A DNA stretch of 64,000 nt from Acholeplasmataceae bacterium UBA6150. GTDB taxonomy: Bacteria; Bacillota_I; Bacilli_A; Acholeplasmatales; UBA5453. The notes beneath the pieces were generated by a model that made no database searches, was not told the origin of the DNA, and saw only the letters and a list, made by a program, of their open reading frames with translations. Location: assembly GCA_002423145.1 (NCBI GenBank), contig DIUU01000003.1, positions 124,001-188,000 of the forward strand, written 5' to 3'. Positions 53,976-63,203 of this stretch are shown here, piece by piece (positions within the stretch are counted from its first letter, which is position 1; each line of letters opens with the position of its first letter). The translations under genes were made by a program, and so were the position numbers.

Positions 53976-54904
53976 GATAAAATATCTAAATAAGTTAAAG
54001 AAGAGACGTGTTCCCACGTTTCTTTTTTGTTGTAGTCAAACTGCTTTAAATATTCAATCACTTCATTGGTGACTTTGGTTGGGGTTGATGCTCCAGAAGT
54101 GATAGACACGGATTCAACCGATTTAAACCATTCTGGGTTAATATCAGATACCCCTTCAACACGATAGCTTAAGATATTTCTTTCTTGAACAGAAACGAAA
54201 GCGAGTTTATTTGAGTTACTCGACAACTGATCACCAACCACGATACATAAATCGACAGGTTCTTGTTCAATGACGGCTTTTTGACGGGTTGTGGTAGCGT
54301 CACAAATATCGTCATCAAATAAAAGATCCGGACACTTCATTTTTAACACATTTAAGACCACATCGATATCATATCTAGATAGTGTTGTCTGGTTAGTCAC
54401 GAATAAAGTTTTGTTTGGGTACTTTTGGATAAAGTTCATCGCGTCCAAAGCACTTTCTAAGAATGTAATATCACTGGATATGCCTAAAATACCTTCAGGT
54501 TCAGGATGATTTTTATGACCGATATAAACAATTTCATAACCTAAATTTAAATGGATTTTAACGGCGTCATGGACCTTTGTGACATCTCGACACGTCGCGT
54601 TAACCACAGTTAAACCTTTGGTGATTGCTTTTTGTACTACTTGATCCGATACCCCGTGTGCTGTCATGATGACAGTACCTTGTGTGATTTGATCGAGTAA
54701 CTCTAACCTGGTTTTTGAAGCGTCATCTAAGGATATGACACCGAAATGGGTAAAGGCTTCGGTTATTTTTTTATTGTGGACAATTAAACCCAATATATGA
54801 ATGGGTCTTGGATAAGATTCGTCTTGGATTACTTTTTTGACCATTTGTAAAGCTCTGACAACACCGTGACAGTAGCCCCTTGGTCGTAGATCAATGATTT
54901 TCAT
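53972..54904 (-). CDS. ispH: 4-hydroxy-3-methylbut-2-enyl diphosphate reductase
   Basis: 310 residues. IspH makes IPP and DMAPP in the last step of the MEP pathway with a [4Fe-4S] cluster. Cluster cysteines lie in GYCHGVVRA, NATCRDVTKVH and DICDATTTRQ; the HILGLIVHNKKI and MTAHGVSDQ motifs carry the substrate-binding His. ATG 54902-54904 follows AGGTGATATC; the 11-residue upstream extension is not used. It stands alone, apart from dxs in the nusB cluster. Confidence 0.94.
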   Translation of the reverse strand: MKIIDLRPRGYCHGVVRALQMVKKVIQDESYPRPIHILGLIVHNKKITEAFTHFGVISLDDASKTRLELLDQITQGTVIMTAHGVSDQVVQKAITKGLTVVNATCRDVTKVHDAVKIHLNLGYEIVYIGHKNHPEPEGILGISSDITFLESALDAMNFIQKYPNKTLFVTNQTTLSRYDIDVVLNVLKMKCPDLLFDDDICDATTTRQKAVIEQEPVDLCIVVGDQLSSNSNKLAFVSVQERNILSYRVEGVSDINPEWFKSVESVSITSGASTPTKVTNEVIEYLKQFDYNKKETWEHVSSLTYLDILS

Positions 54905-54997
54905 GATATCACCTGTGTTAATTATAACAAACAACACCCGATTATTCTAATGTTAGGTTTAAAGGACAAAATAGAGTATAATATAAACGGTGATTTT

Positions 54998-56242
54998 ATG
55001 TTCAAATTAAGTATACAAGAAAAAATAGATGCATTGGGATTTAAGACGTTTACACCGATTCAAGAAGCGGTTTTTAAAGCGTACCCAAAAGAGTTACATA
55101 TCATTGGATTGGCACCTACAGGTACGGGAAAAACCCATGCCTATTTATTGCCGATTTTAAATGACATGGATATGAAGTATGAAGCCGTACAAGCCGTTAT
55201 TTGTGTGCCTACCAATGAGTTAGTCATGCAAGTCGAGACGATGTTAAAAGGCATCAATCCAGGGTTTTCAGTTAAAGCATATACCTCTTCTAAAGACCGT
55301 TCAAGAGAATTGGAAGCTTTAACCAAAAAACAACCACAAATTGTCATTTCGACCCCGGGCCGTTTAGAAGATTACGCCATTCAAGAAGGCAAACTCAAAA
55401 TCCATACCACGAAAGTATTCGTATTAGATGAAGCTGACATGATGTTAGACATGGATTTCATGACTACACTAGACCGCGTATTTTACGCCGTTAGGGACGC
55501 GAAAATGTTGATGTTTTCAGCGACGCTACCCGATGGTTTAACCAAATTCTTAGATAAATATTTCGGTAAAGCGTATATGATTGATTTAAAAGACCCCTCG
55601 GTCCTTAAAATCACGCATGGCTTAGTGTATACCCGTTTTGATACGAGAGATCAAGACTTGAAACGATTGGTAAAAACCATTAACCCTTATTTGTGTATGG
55701 TATTCGTTTCTAAAAAAGAACAAGTAGACCACGTATACCAACAACTCCAAGATGTCGGGATCAAAGCCATTCGAATTTCGGGTGATACCCCTTCTCGTGA
55801 AAGAAAAACCATTTTAGATGACATTAAACAATTAAAATACACTTATATTGTATCGTCAGATTTGGGTAGTCGTGGGCTGGATATCATCGGTGTATCTCAC
55901 GTCATCCACTATGAACTACCTTACCACTTAGAGTATTACATTCACCGTTCAGGAAGAACCGGCAGAGCCAATCAAACCGGCATGTCGATTGCTTTAGTCA
56001 CGACAGAAAATTCTCGAAAAATCGAAAATTTAGTCAAAAAAGGCATTCATTTTCAACGTTTCCAATTGGATGGTAACTCATTGGTGCCAGTCATTAAGAA
56101 ATCTAAAGGCAGTCTTTCAGAAGATGAAATGGCCGCGATTAGAAAAGTGAAGAAACCAACCAAAGTATCCCCAAACTATAAAAAGAAGAATAAAAAACTC
56201 GTTAAAAAAGCACGAAATACGGTGCGATTTGGAGGTAAATAA
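54998..56242 (+). CDS. DEAD-box RNA helicase
   Basis: 414 residues. Q-motif GFKTFTPIQEAV, Walker A APTGTGKTHAY, PTNEL, TPGR, DEAD in VLDEADMMLD, SAT (motif III) and HRSGRTGRA are all present; the C-terminus is a basic Lys-rich tail (SPNYKKKNKKLVKKARNT) that fits RNA binding. It remodels RNA, perhaps in ribosome assembly or cold adaptation. ATG 54998 follows GGTGATTTT; TATAAT at 54977-54982 is a likely promoter. The stop codon shares its last base with the nfo start. Confidence 0.93.
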   Translation: MFKLSIQEKIDALGFKTFTPIQEAVFKAYPKELHIIGLAPTGTGKTHAYLLPILNDMDMKYEAVQAVICVPTNELVMQVETMLKGINPGFSVKAYTSSKDRSRELEALTKKQPQIVISTPGRLEDYAIQEGKLKIHTTKVFVLDEADMMLDMDFMTTLDRVFYAVRDAKMLMFSATLPDGLTKFLDKYFGKAYMIDLKDPSVLKITHGLVYTRFDTRDQDLKRLVKTINPYLCMVFVSKKEQVDHVYQQLQDVGIKAIRISGDTPSRERKTILDDIKQLKYTYIVSSDLGSRGLDIIGVSHVIHYELPYHLEYYIHRSGRTGRANQTGMSIALVTTENSRKIENLVKKGIHFQRFQLDGNSLVPVIKKSKGSLSEDEMAAIRKVKKPTKVSPNYKKKNKKLVKKARNTVRFGGK

Positions 56243-57129
56243 TGCTTAAAATAGGTTCTCATGTCGGATTATCTGGCAATGATATGTACGAAGGTTCAGT
56301 GCTAGAAGCGATTTCTTATGGTGCGAATGCATTCATGGTTTATACGGGTGCACCTCAAAATACCATCCGAAAATCCATTAAAGACTTAAACATTTCAGGG
56401 GCAGAAAAACAAATGCAAGCGCATGGGTTATCCTTTGAAAATGTGGTTGTTCACGCACCCTATATCATCAATTTAGCCAATCCGGATCCTGAAAAACGCA
56501 CGTTCGCTATCGAGTTTCTTACCAAAGAAGTCGAAAGAACATTCGCTATGCATGTGAGACAAATTGTCTTACACCCAGGTTCAGCGGTTGGTAAAGATAG
56601 AGAAGAAGCCCTAAAATGGATTGCTGAAGGCGTCAATAAAGTCATTTTAAACACCAAGGCATTGCCAGTGAAAATCGCTTTAGAAACGATGGCAGGTAAA
56701 GGCAATGAAATGGGAAAAACGTTTGAAGAACTCAGGGATATCATCGGATTAATCGAAGATAAATCGAGAGTATCGGTTTGTTTCGATACATGTCATACTT
56801 CCGATGCTGGATATGATATACAAAATGATTTCGAAGGCGTTATCCAACGGTTTGATCAAATTGTTGGTAAATCATATATATCGGTATTTCACGTGAATGA
56901 TTCTAAAAATCCAAGAGGCGCAGCGAAAGATCGACATGCCAACCTGGGTTTTGGTGAAATTGGGTTTGAAGCTTTATTAAAAGTGATTTATCACCCTGAT
57001 TTTACAAATGTACCTAAGATTCTAGAAACCCCATATATTGATGAGAAAGCCCCGTACAAATATGAGATTCAGATGGTTAAAAATCGCATTTATAATCCCA
57101 ATTTAGAGTCAGATGTGAAAAATAGTTGA
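56242..57129 (+). CDS. nfo: endonuclease IV (AP endonuclease)
   Basis: 295 residues, TIM-barrel AP endonuclease. Metal ligands are in VVHAPYIINLANP, LHPGSAVG, ETMAGKGNEMG, DTCHTSDAGYD and the C-terminal HVNDSKNPRGAAKDRHANLG. It cuts 5' to abasic sites in base-excision repair. Translationally coupled to the helicase gene, with a one-base overlap. Confidence 0.96.
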   Translation: MLKIGSHVGLSGNDMYEGSVLEAISYGANAFMVYTGAPQNTIRKSIKDLNISGAEKQMQAHGLSFENVVVHAPYIINLANPDPEKRTFAIEFLTKEVERTFAMHVRQIVLHPGSAVGKDREEALKWIAEGVNKVILNTKALPVKIALETMAGKGNEMGKTFEELRDIIGLIEDKSRVSVCFDTCHTSDAGYDIQNDFEGVIQRFDQIVGKSYISVFHVNDSKNPRGAAKDRHANLGFGEIGFEALLKVIYHPDFTNVPKILETPYIDEKAPYKYEIQMVKNRIYNPNLESDVKNS

Positions 57130-57155
57130 AAGATTTTTAAAATTTTAGTTATAAT
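57126..57155 (+). promoter_or_regulatory. promoter of the DegV gene
   Basis: TTGAAA (57126-57131), an 18-base spacer and TATAAT (57150-57155) begin inside the nfo stop region. Confidence 0.7.
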
Positions 57156-57184
57156 ATTTATAGAAAACAAAGGAGAATTCATTT

Positions 57185-58057
57185 ATGAGAGATTTCATCA
57201 TTGTTACCGATTCAGCCAGTGATTTATCGGATGATTTAGCAAAATCATTAGACCTCGTTGTATTACCACTAAAGTTCATTGTGGATGGGGTTGAATACCC
57301 AGATTATCTAGACCACCGTTCGATGGATCCAAAAGACTTTTATGCCCGTGTTAGAAAAGGCATGATGCCTTCGACTGCACAAGTCAATGTCCAAGAATAT
57401 GTGGATGCGTGTGAAAAACTGATCAAGACACAAAAAGACATTTTGATTATGACATTTTCCAGTGCACTGTCGGGTACTTATAATAGTGCAAGACTTGCTG
57501 TTGAACAATTGAGTGAAACCTATCCGACATTTAAAATTCTACTGGTTGATACTTTGGCAGCTTCATTGGGTGAAGGGCTACTCGTTTCAATCGCTGGGAA
57601 AATGCGTAAGTTAGGGTATAGTATTGAACAAGTTAGGGATGAAATGGAAAAAACCAAATTAAACCTTGCCCATTGGTTTACCGTATCCGACATCAACCAC
57701 TTAAAACGCGGGGGAAGAATCAGTTCAACTGCCGCTGTTGTCGCGAATTTACTCAATATTAATCCGATTCTTCATGTATCCGATGAAGGTAAATTAGTTG
57801 CTAGAACCAAAGTCATAGGTCGAAAAAAAGCATTGCTTACATTGTTCAATAAAATGAAAGAAACCTATAACCCAACCCTCTCTAAAACGGTATTTATCAG
57901 CCACGGAGACGACATCGAAGCCGCAACCTTACTAAAGAACATGATTTTAAATGAACTGGATTGTAATGTTGAACTCATCAATTACGTCGGACCAGTCATT
58001 GGTGCGCATTCTGGACCAGATACGATTGCATTATTCTTTTTCGCCACTTCAAGATAA
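57185..58057 (+). CDS. DegV-family fatty-acid-binding protein
   Basis: 290 residues with the DegV pattern: IVTDSASDLSDDLAKSLDLVVLPL, then MMPSTAQVNVQEY, TFSSALSGTYNSAR, VDTLAASLGEGLLV, KRGGRISSTAA and GAHSGPDTIALFF. DegV proteins bind a fatty acid and can supply it to the fatty-acid kinase FakA. FakA is not in the window. A GGAG site precedes the ATG and a terminator follows. Confidence 0.93.
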   Translation: MRDFIIVTDSASDLSDDLAKSLDLVVLPLKFIVDGVEYPDYLDHRSMDPKDFYARVRKGMMPSTAQVNVQEYVDACEKLIKTQKDILIMTFSSALSGTYNSARLAVEQLSETYPTFKILLVDTLAASLGEGLLVSIAGKMRKLGYSIEQVRDEMEKTKLNLAHWFTVSDINHLKRGGRISSTAAVVANLLNINPILHVSDEGKLVARTKVIGRKKALLTLFNKMKETYNPTLSKTVFISHGDDIEAATLLKNMILNELDCNVELINYVGPVIGAHSGPDTIALFFFATSR

Positions 58058-58080
58058 AACACCTTCGGGTGTTTTTTATT
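58056..58080 (+). terminator. terminator of the DegV gene
   Basis: AAAACACC / GGTGTTTT (58056-58063 with 58068-58075) around the stable loop TTCG, followed by TTATTT. Confidence 0.9.
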
Positions 58081-58093
58081 TCACCCATAATAT

Positions 58094-58143
58094 TTCGAAT
58101 TCGAAGCATTATAGTTGAGTATCGATACATTACCCCCTATAAT
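58094..58143 (+). promoter_or_regulatory. promoter with two palindromes upstream of the mhqO-like gene
   Basis: TTCGAATTCGAA (58094-58105) is a perfect palindrome resembling the core of the MhqR operator described in Bacillus subtilis. TTGAGT (58115-58120), 17 bases, then TATAAT (58138-58143) form the promoter, and a second perfect palindrome GTATCGATAC (58119-58128) overlaps the -35 edge and lies in the spacer. A MarR-type repressor, sensitive to quinones, is a plausible binder. Confidence 0.6.
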
Positions 58144-58164
58144 GGAAGCATGGAGGAATTATCT

Positions 58165-59154
58165 ATGAAACCATTAATGGGATTACATCACGTCACAGCA
58201 ATGACAAGCAGTGCAGAAAAGATTTATGAATTTTTTACTTATGTATTGGGGTTAAGACTGGTTAAAAAAACAGTCAATCAAGACGATATTGGTACCTACC
58301 ATCTATTCTTCGCGGATGATGTTGGGGGTCCTGGGACCGATATGACATTCTTTGATTTTAAAGGTCAAGGTAAAGCAGTACGGGGAACCAATGAAATATC
58401 TAAAACAGCATTTAGGGTTCCAAGTGACGCCGCGATTGCCTATTATGAGAAACGTTTTAAACATTATAAAGTCAATGTAGAACCGGTTCAAACCCTGTTT
58501 GGCATGAAAATACTACCTTTTAAGGATTTCGATGATCAAGAATATCTATTGATTTCAGACGAAAATACGACAGGCGTTAAACCTGGGATTCCATGGAAAA
58601 AAGGACCGATACCCAATGAGTTCGCCATTTATGGGTTAGGACCGATTTTCTTTAGAGTGAATAACCTGGATTGGATGACACAAGTATTGACGGAAAGACT
58701 GACATTTAATAAAACTGAAACTGAAGGCCCTTTTACCCGCTTTGAAACAGGTCTAGGTGGTAATGGGGGTAGTATTATTGTTGAACTCACCACAGATATA
58801 CCGCAAGCCAGACAAGGGTATGGTGGTATTCACCATGTGGCCTTTGGTGTAGAAAATACAACAGATATTGAACAGTGGATTAAGCGATTGAATGGCTTAC
58901 AAGTAATGCACTCAGGATTGGTAGACAGATTCTATTTTAAATCACTATATTCTCGGATGTATCCAGGCATTCTATTTGAGTTTGCTACAGAAGGCCCAGG
59001 GTTTATCGATGATGAAGAACCCTATGAAACCTTAGGAGAATTATTGGCCTTGCCACCCAAGTACCGCAATCAAAGAGCACAAATCACATCGTTAGTGCGT
59101 CATATAGATACGAAACGAAGCGATAAAACATTTGTAAAAGAGTATGAGTTTTAA
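58165..59154 (+). CDS. ring-cleaving dioxygenase, VOC family (MhqO-like)
   Basis: 329 residues, two tandem VOC (glyoxalase/extradiol dioxygenase) domains, with GLHHVTAM at the start and GIHHVAFGV at about 225 and a downstream Glu (LFEFATEGPG) as metal ligands. It matches the MhqO/MhqA hydroquinone dioxygenases that break down toxic quinone-derived diphenols. ATG 58165 follows GGAGGAATTATCT; upstream in-frame codons are not used. The gene runs into a hydrolase gene, as in the mhqNOPD-type clusters of Bacillus. Confidence 0.87.
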   Translation: MKPLMGLHHVTAMTSSAEKIYEFFTYVLGLRLVKKTVNQDDIGTYHLFFADDVGGPGTDMTFFDFKGQGKAVRGTNEISKTAFRVPSDAAIAYYEKRFKHYKVNVEPVQTLFGMKILPFKDFDDQEYLLISDENTTGVKPGIPWKKGPIPNEFAIYGLGPIFFRVNNLDWMTQVLTERLTFNKTETEGPFTRFETGLGGNGGSIIVELTTDIPQARQGYGGIHHVAFGVENTTDIEQWIKRLNGLQVMHSGLVDRFYFKSLYSRMYPGILFEFATEGPGFIDDEEPYETLGELLALPPKYRNQRAQITSLVRHIDTKRSDKTFVKEYEF

Positions 59155-59155
59155 C

Positions 59156-59755
59156 ATGAAACATATTTATAAAAAAGGCAATCAGCAAACCTTGATTTTA
59201 TTGCATGGTACGGGCGGAGATGAGTTTGACTTAATTCCTTTAGCAGAAACACTCAATCCAAAAGCATCCATTTTATCCATCAGAGGAAACATACTAGAAA
59301 ATGGCATGCCAAGGTATTTTAAAAGATTGTCGATAGGCGTTTTTGATATGGAGAGTTTGAAACAAGAAACCATTTATTTACAGCAATTTATTCAAGAGGC
59401 GAGTTCAAAATATGGTTTTAGCTTGACTGATTCAACTGTGATTGGTTACTCTAATGGTGCGAACATTGCGATATCGATGTTGTTCACTTTTAATCATACG
59501 GTCAAGAGAACTATCCTACTTAGACCCATGGTACCGACACATGACATCCAGTCATCATCATTAATTAAAACTCAAGTCGTGATCATTTCAGGTAAGTATG
59601 ACACCATCGTACCTAAAAATCATCCTCAGTTATTAAATCAATACTTCAATCAATTAGGTGCAGATACCCAAGTATTTGAAATAGAAGCCAGTCATGGTTT
59701 AACACCGATGGATATGGAAATTATGAAATCAATATTAAAAAACGAGCAAAATTAA
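59156..59755 (+). CDS. alpha/beta hydrolase / carboxylesterase (MhqD-like)
   Basis: 199 residues. ILLHGTGGDEFDLIPLAE, nucleophile Ser in GYSNGANIA, the acid in SGKYDTIVP and the His in ASHGLTPMD make the catalytic triad of the phospholipase/carboxylesterase family, like MhqD of Bacillus. It probably hydrolyses a product or precursor of the diphenol cleavage. ATG 59156 is the likelier start; ATG 59144 overlaps the dioxygenase end and has its site too close. Confidence 0.85.
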   Translation: MKHIYKKGNQQTLILLHGTGGDEFDLIPLAETLNPKASILSIRGNILENGMPRYFKRLSIGVFDMESLKQETIYLQQFIQEASSKYGFSLTDSTVIGYSNGANIAISMLFTFNHTVKRTILLRPMVPTHDIQSSSLIKTQVVIISGKYDTIVPKNHPQLLNQYFNQLGADTQVFEIEASHGLTPMDMEIMKSILKNEQN

Positions 59756-59768
59756 TTTGCTCGTTTTT
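59741..59768 (+). terminator. terminator of the quinone-resistance pair
   Basis: AACGAGCAAA pairs with TTTGCTCGTT around ATTAA, followed by T. The stem begins within the last codons of the hydrolase gene. Confidence 0.85.
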
Positions 59769-59778
59769 GATTATGTAA

Positions 59779-61008
59779 TTAGCGAATGGTTGAACCAGAT
59801 TTAATAAAGAGTGATTCAAATTTCGCATGTCGATAAATTCGGCAGTTTCTCGCGATTTTTGCGTTATCTGGAACAAAGCCGTGCTTTTCAATCACATTGA
59901 TACCTGAGTAGAGTACAGTTGGTCTTTCTTCATTCGGTGAATAATCATCTGAATAACCTACAATGGCGTTACGACCAATATAGACTTTCTTATCCAAAAT
60001 CGCACGTTCTACGATGGCGTTTTCAGATACAATGGTATTGTTTAAAATGACGGAATCTCTTACAATAGCGCCTTTTTCAACCCGTACACCAGGACTTAAA
60101 ACACTATTGATAACCGTACCATCGATGACAGAACCATTGGAAATCAAAGAGTTTACAATGTGTGCATTTGAACCTACTCTAACCGGTGGCATTTCTTCGG
60201 AACGGGTATAAATCTTCCAAGCGTCTGAATATAAATCCAATCTCGGTTCAGACATATTTAAAAGCTCAATATTGGTTTGTAGGTATGAATCATACGTACC
60301 AACGTCTCTCCAATAACCATTAAATTCATAAGCATAAACCTTACTGTTTTCTTCTTTAATGAGTGCTGGAATAATGTGCTTACCAAAATCTAGATTCGGA
60401 TCTTTTATGGTTTCTAATGCACGATATAAAACATCTGCAGCGAATACATAAATACCCATGGAGGCTTGATCAGATTTAGGTTGTTTAGGTTTTTCTTCAA
60501 AACCAACAATTCGATTTTCTACATTGGTTTCCATAATACCAAAGCGGTGTGCTTCAGCGAGTGGTACCTTTTGAGTTGCAATCGTGAGGGTAGCGCCTTT
60601 TTCGATATGGGTATTGATCATCTTACGATAATTCATCTTATAAATGTGGTCACCCGATAGAATTAGAATAAATTTTGGTTCTCTGCGTCTAACAAATTCA
60701 ATATTTTTCAATACGGAATCGGCTGTACCCATATACCACTCATTGTGGGGTTGTAATAAAGTGACTTGTGAGTCACGTCGGTCTAAGTCCCATGGTTTTC
60801 CAGAACCAATGTGTTCATTCAATGAAAGTGGTAAGTATTGTGTCAAAATAGCGATATCATAAATACCAGAATTGGCACAGTTGGATAATGAGAAATCAAT
60901 GATTCTGAATTTCCCTGCAAATGGTACAGCAGGTTTACTGCGTTTTTCTGCCAGTAAGTCGAGTCTTGAACCTTTTCCACCAGCTAAAATGAGTGCTAAC
61001 GTTTCCAT
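59779..61008 (-). CDS. glgC: glucose-1-phosphate adenylyltransferase
   Basis: 409 residues. GlgC makes ADP-glucose from glucose-1-phosphate and ATP, the committed step to glycogen. Motifs: LAGGKGSRLDLLAEKRSKP, GGKGSRL loop, FRIIDFSLSNCANSGI, SGDHIYKMNYRKMI and a C-terminal left-handed beta helix (VINSVLSPGVRVEKGAIV). It starts 11 bases after glgA ends on the same strand, behind GGGGGAAACAAC. Confidence 0.95.
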   Translation of the reverse strand: METLALILAGGKGSRLDLLAEKRSKPAVPFAGKFRIIDFSLSNCANSGIYDIAILTQYLPLSLNEHIGSGKPWDLDRRDSQVTLLQPHNEWYMGTADSVLKNIEFVRRREPKFILILSGDHIYKMNYRKMINTHIEKGATLTIATQKVPLAEAHRFGIMETNVENRIVGFEEKPKQPKSDQASMGIYVFAADVLYRALETIKDPNLDFGKHIIPALIKEENSKVYAYEFNGYWRDVGTYDSYLQTNIELLNMSEPRLDLYSDAWKIYTRSEEMPPVRVGSNAHIVNSLISNGSVIDGTVINSVLSPGVRVEKGAIVRDSVILNNTIVSENAIVERAILDKKVYIGRNAIVGYSDDYSPNEERPTVLYSGINVIEKHGFVPDNAKIARNCRIYRHAKFESLFIKSGSTIR

Positions 61009-61019
61009 GTTGTTTCCCC

Positions 61020-62444
61020 CTATTTATTTAATATGTGTTGATATAGTGATAAGTATGATTCACCCATGTGCTCGAGTGAATGATTACCGCGCATCGCGGA
61101 TTGTACAAGTAATCGCCAATCACTTGGGTTATTGGTGTGCAATAAAATCGCATCCAATAAGACTTGTTTTAGTTCATGGGCATTGTAATTGGCAAAACTA
61201 AAGCCGTTACCCTCTTTTGTATATTTATTGTAAGGTATGACGGTATCTTTGAGACCACCCGTTTCTCTAACCAGTGGTAAACAGCCATATCGCATCGCGA
61301 TCAGTTGTCCTAAGCCACACGGTTCAAACTGACTTGGCATCAGTAAAATATCTGCTGCAGCGTACAGTTGATGGGCTAAAGCATTGTTAAATCCAATAAA
61401 GGTGTAAACACGGTTGCGATACTTATCTTGTAAATAACGTAAGAAGTTTTCGTAATGAAGATCCCCGCTACCGATGAAAATGAATTTGGCTGTGCTTTCT
61501 GCGATCGCCTCTTCAAGGGTTGACATCATCAAGTCGATGCCTTTTTGCTTAGCCAATCGACCGATATAAGCAACCAATGCGGTGTCGGTGGATAAGTCTA
61601 AATTGAGTTTTTGAAGTAAGGCGTATTTATTTCTTTTTTTAGCCAAAACAAAATGTTTTTCATTGTAAGTTTTATCTAGATAGGCATCGGTTTCAGGATT
61701 ATAAATATCGTAGTCAATGCCATTTAAAATCCCTGAGAAACTATTGAGTCTAGATTTTAAAGCACCATCTAGGGTGAAACCATAATATTCGGTTTGAACC
61801 TCTTGCATATAAGACGGTGAAACGGTATTGATGTGGTTTGCTCGCATGATTCCAGCCTTTAAGAAATTAAGTCGATCAAAATGAATATAAGCGTAGTTGA
61901 ATGGTCGACCAATCAGACGATAGGCATCTTTTGGGAATGATCCCTGATACTCTAAATTATGAATGGTTAAGAGTGTTTTAACAGTTTTAAATAAGGGTTT
62001 CTGACGGTAAATTTCATCCAATAAATAGGGAATTAAACCCGTTTGCCAGTCATTGATGTGTAGTAAATCGAATGGGTTTTGGATAAGTTCAATATATTCT
62101 AATATGGCGAAATCAAAAAATAAAAAGCGTTTATCATCGTCGTAATAACCGTAATAATTCGCACGTTTGAAAAAATGTTCATTTTCGACAAAAATATAGG
62201 TTACACCATCATGAATTGTTTCATAGTATTTCGCTTTAAAAGACTCATCAGCGATTTTAACATTTTTTTCACCAATCAATTTAAATGTGCTAAGTTTTGA
62301 GTAAATGGAATCATATAAAGGTGAAATCACGGCTGTGAATTGATCGAGTTGATTCATAATCTTTGGTAGAGCAGAAGCCATATCTGCCAATCCACCAGAT
62401 TTTGAAAATGGGTAGGCTTCACTGGAACAAAATAAAATACGCAT
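61020..62444 (-). CDS. glgA: glycogen synthase (ADP-glucose type)
   Basis: 474 residues, GT5 glycosyltransferase. The KSGGL motif near residue 15 binds ADP-glucose; the C-terminal domain has IGRLAKQKGIDLM and MPSQFEPCGLGQLIAMRYG, then RETGGLKDT. It elongates alpha-1,4-glucan in the cytoplasm. It is the first gene of a glgA-glgC operon with the promoter at 62462-62490. glgB, glgP and a glucan-debranching enzyme are not in this window. Confidence 0.95.
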   Translation of the reverse strand: MRILFCSSEAYPFSKSGGLADMASALPKIMNQLDQFTAVISPLYDSIYSKLSTFKLIGEKNVKIADESFKAKYYETIHDGVTYIFVENEHFFKRANYYGYYDDDKRFLFFDFAILEYIELIQNPFDLLHINDWQTGLIPYLLDEIYRQKPLFKTVKTLLTIHNLEYQGSFPKDAYRLIGRPFNYAYIHFDRLNFLKAGIMRANHINTVSPSYMQEVQTEYYGFTLDGALKSRLNSFSGILNGIDYDIYNPETDAYLDKTYNEKHFVLAKKRNKYALLQKLNLDLSTDTALVAYIGRLAKQKGIDLMMSTLEEAIAESTAKFIFIGSGDLHYENFLRYLQDKYRNRVYTFIGFNNALAHQLYAAADILLMPSQFEPCGLGQLIAMRYGCLPLVRETGGLKDTVIPYNKYTKEGNGFSFANYNAHELKQVLLDAILLHTNNPSDWRLLVQSAMRGNHSLEHMGESYLSLYQHILNK

Positions 62445-62461
62445 ATTGTCACCTCTACTTT

Positions 62462-62490
62462 ATTATAACCTAATGAAACGGGTTACACAA
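62462..62490 (-). promoter_or_regulatory. promoter of glgA-glgC
   Basis: On the minus strand TTGTGT (62485-62490), a 17-base spacer and TATAAT (62462-62467) lie about 18 bases upstream of the glgA start codon. Confidence 0.7.
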
Positions 62491-62547
62491 TATGACGCCT
62501 AAGGATTTTACGAAAGTGCACACAGTTTTACCATATTCATAAATGAA

Positions 62548-62576
62548 TTGATAAAAGAAAAACCCCGTGTTATAAT
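62548..62576 (+). promoter_or_regulatory. promoter of the thioredoxin-like gene
   Basis: TTGATA (62548-62553), 17 bases and TATAAT (62571-62576), about 30 bases before the start codon. Confidence 0.8.
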
Positions 62577-62606
62577 GTTACTAGTCATTTAAAGGAGATT
62601 CAATTT

Positions 62607-63158
62607 ATGTCCAAAAAACCGTATGCAAGACCACAGTACAAAGTTAAGCCCGCTGTCATCATTATTGTCGCGGCAATCGTATTTATATTTGCAGCATTAA
62701 TTGTCATTATTCAACCTACAGATCAAGCAAAAATTTACAAAGCATATCATAGCGCTGGTTCTCCAAACCTTACTGAAAACCATGTTTTTGAATCCATCAG
62801 TGTGGCAAAACTGATTAAAGTGATCGATTCTGGTCGACCTGTCGTTGTTTTCTTCGGAACACCTACCTGTACCGCTTGTGTTAGTGAAATTGGTTGGTAC
62901 AATCAAGAATTTATCAGTGCTGGTCTAAAAGCCAACATTGGTGTCATTTATTATGTCAATACGCAAGATTTAACTGAAAGCAATATTACTAAGCTTCAAC
63001 AAACGTATGCTATGACATTAACGAGCACCCCAGAGCTTTATTATTTAAATGAGGGTGAAATCGTTTATCGCCGTTCAGACTTTACAAGTACAACAATCCC
63101 GATGGCTGGACAAATTAAGAATTTATTCGTAGCAGTTAAAAATGATTTAGCAGATTAA
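62607..63158 (+). CDS. membrane-anchored thioredoxin-like protein
   Basis: 183 residues. The N-terminus is basic (KKPYARPQYKVK), followed by a transmembrane helix (about 16-35) and a soluble thioredoxin-like domain with the PTCTACVSEIGWY motif (CTAC at 88-91) and a VIYYVNTQDL strand. The cis-Pro lies in STPELYYL. It should act on thiols outside the membrane. Function could be with the CcdA-like protein at 24 kb, but this is inferred. A GGAG site precedes ATG 62607 and a terminator follows. Confidence 0.82.
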   Translation: MSKKPYARPQYKVKPAVIIIVAAIVFIFAALIVIIQPTDQAKIYKAYHSAGSPNLTENHVFESISVAKLIKVIDSGRPVVVFFGTPTCTACVSEIGWYNQEFISAGLKANIGVIYYVNTQDLTESNITKLQQTYAMTLTSTPELYYLNEGEIVYRRSDFTSTTIPMAGQIKNLFVAVKNDLAD

Positions 63159-63180
63159 AGCACACACGTGCTTTTTTTCT
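63158..63180 (+). terminator. terminator of the thioredoxin-like gene
   Basis: AAAGCAC / GTGCTTT around ACAC, with a run of T downstream. Confidence 0.9.
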
Positions 63181-63203
63181 ACTAAAAGAAAGATTGGTGC
63201 ATC

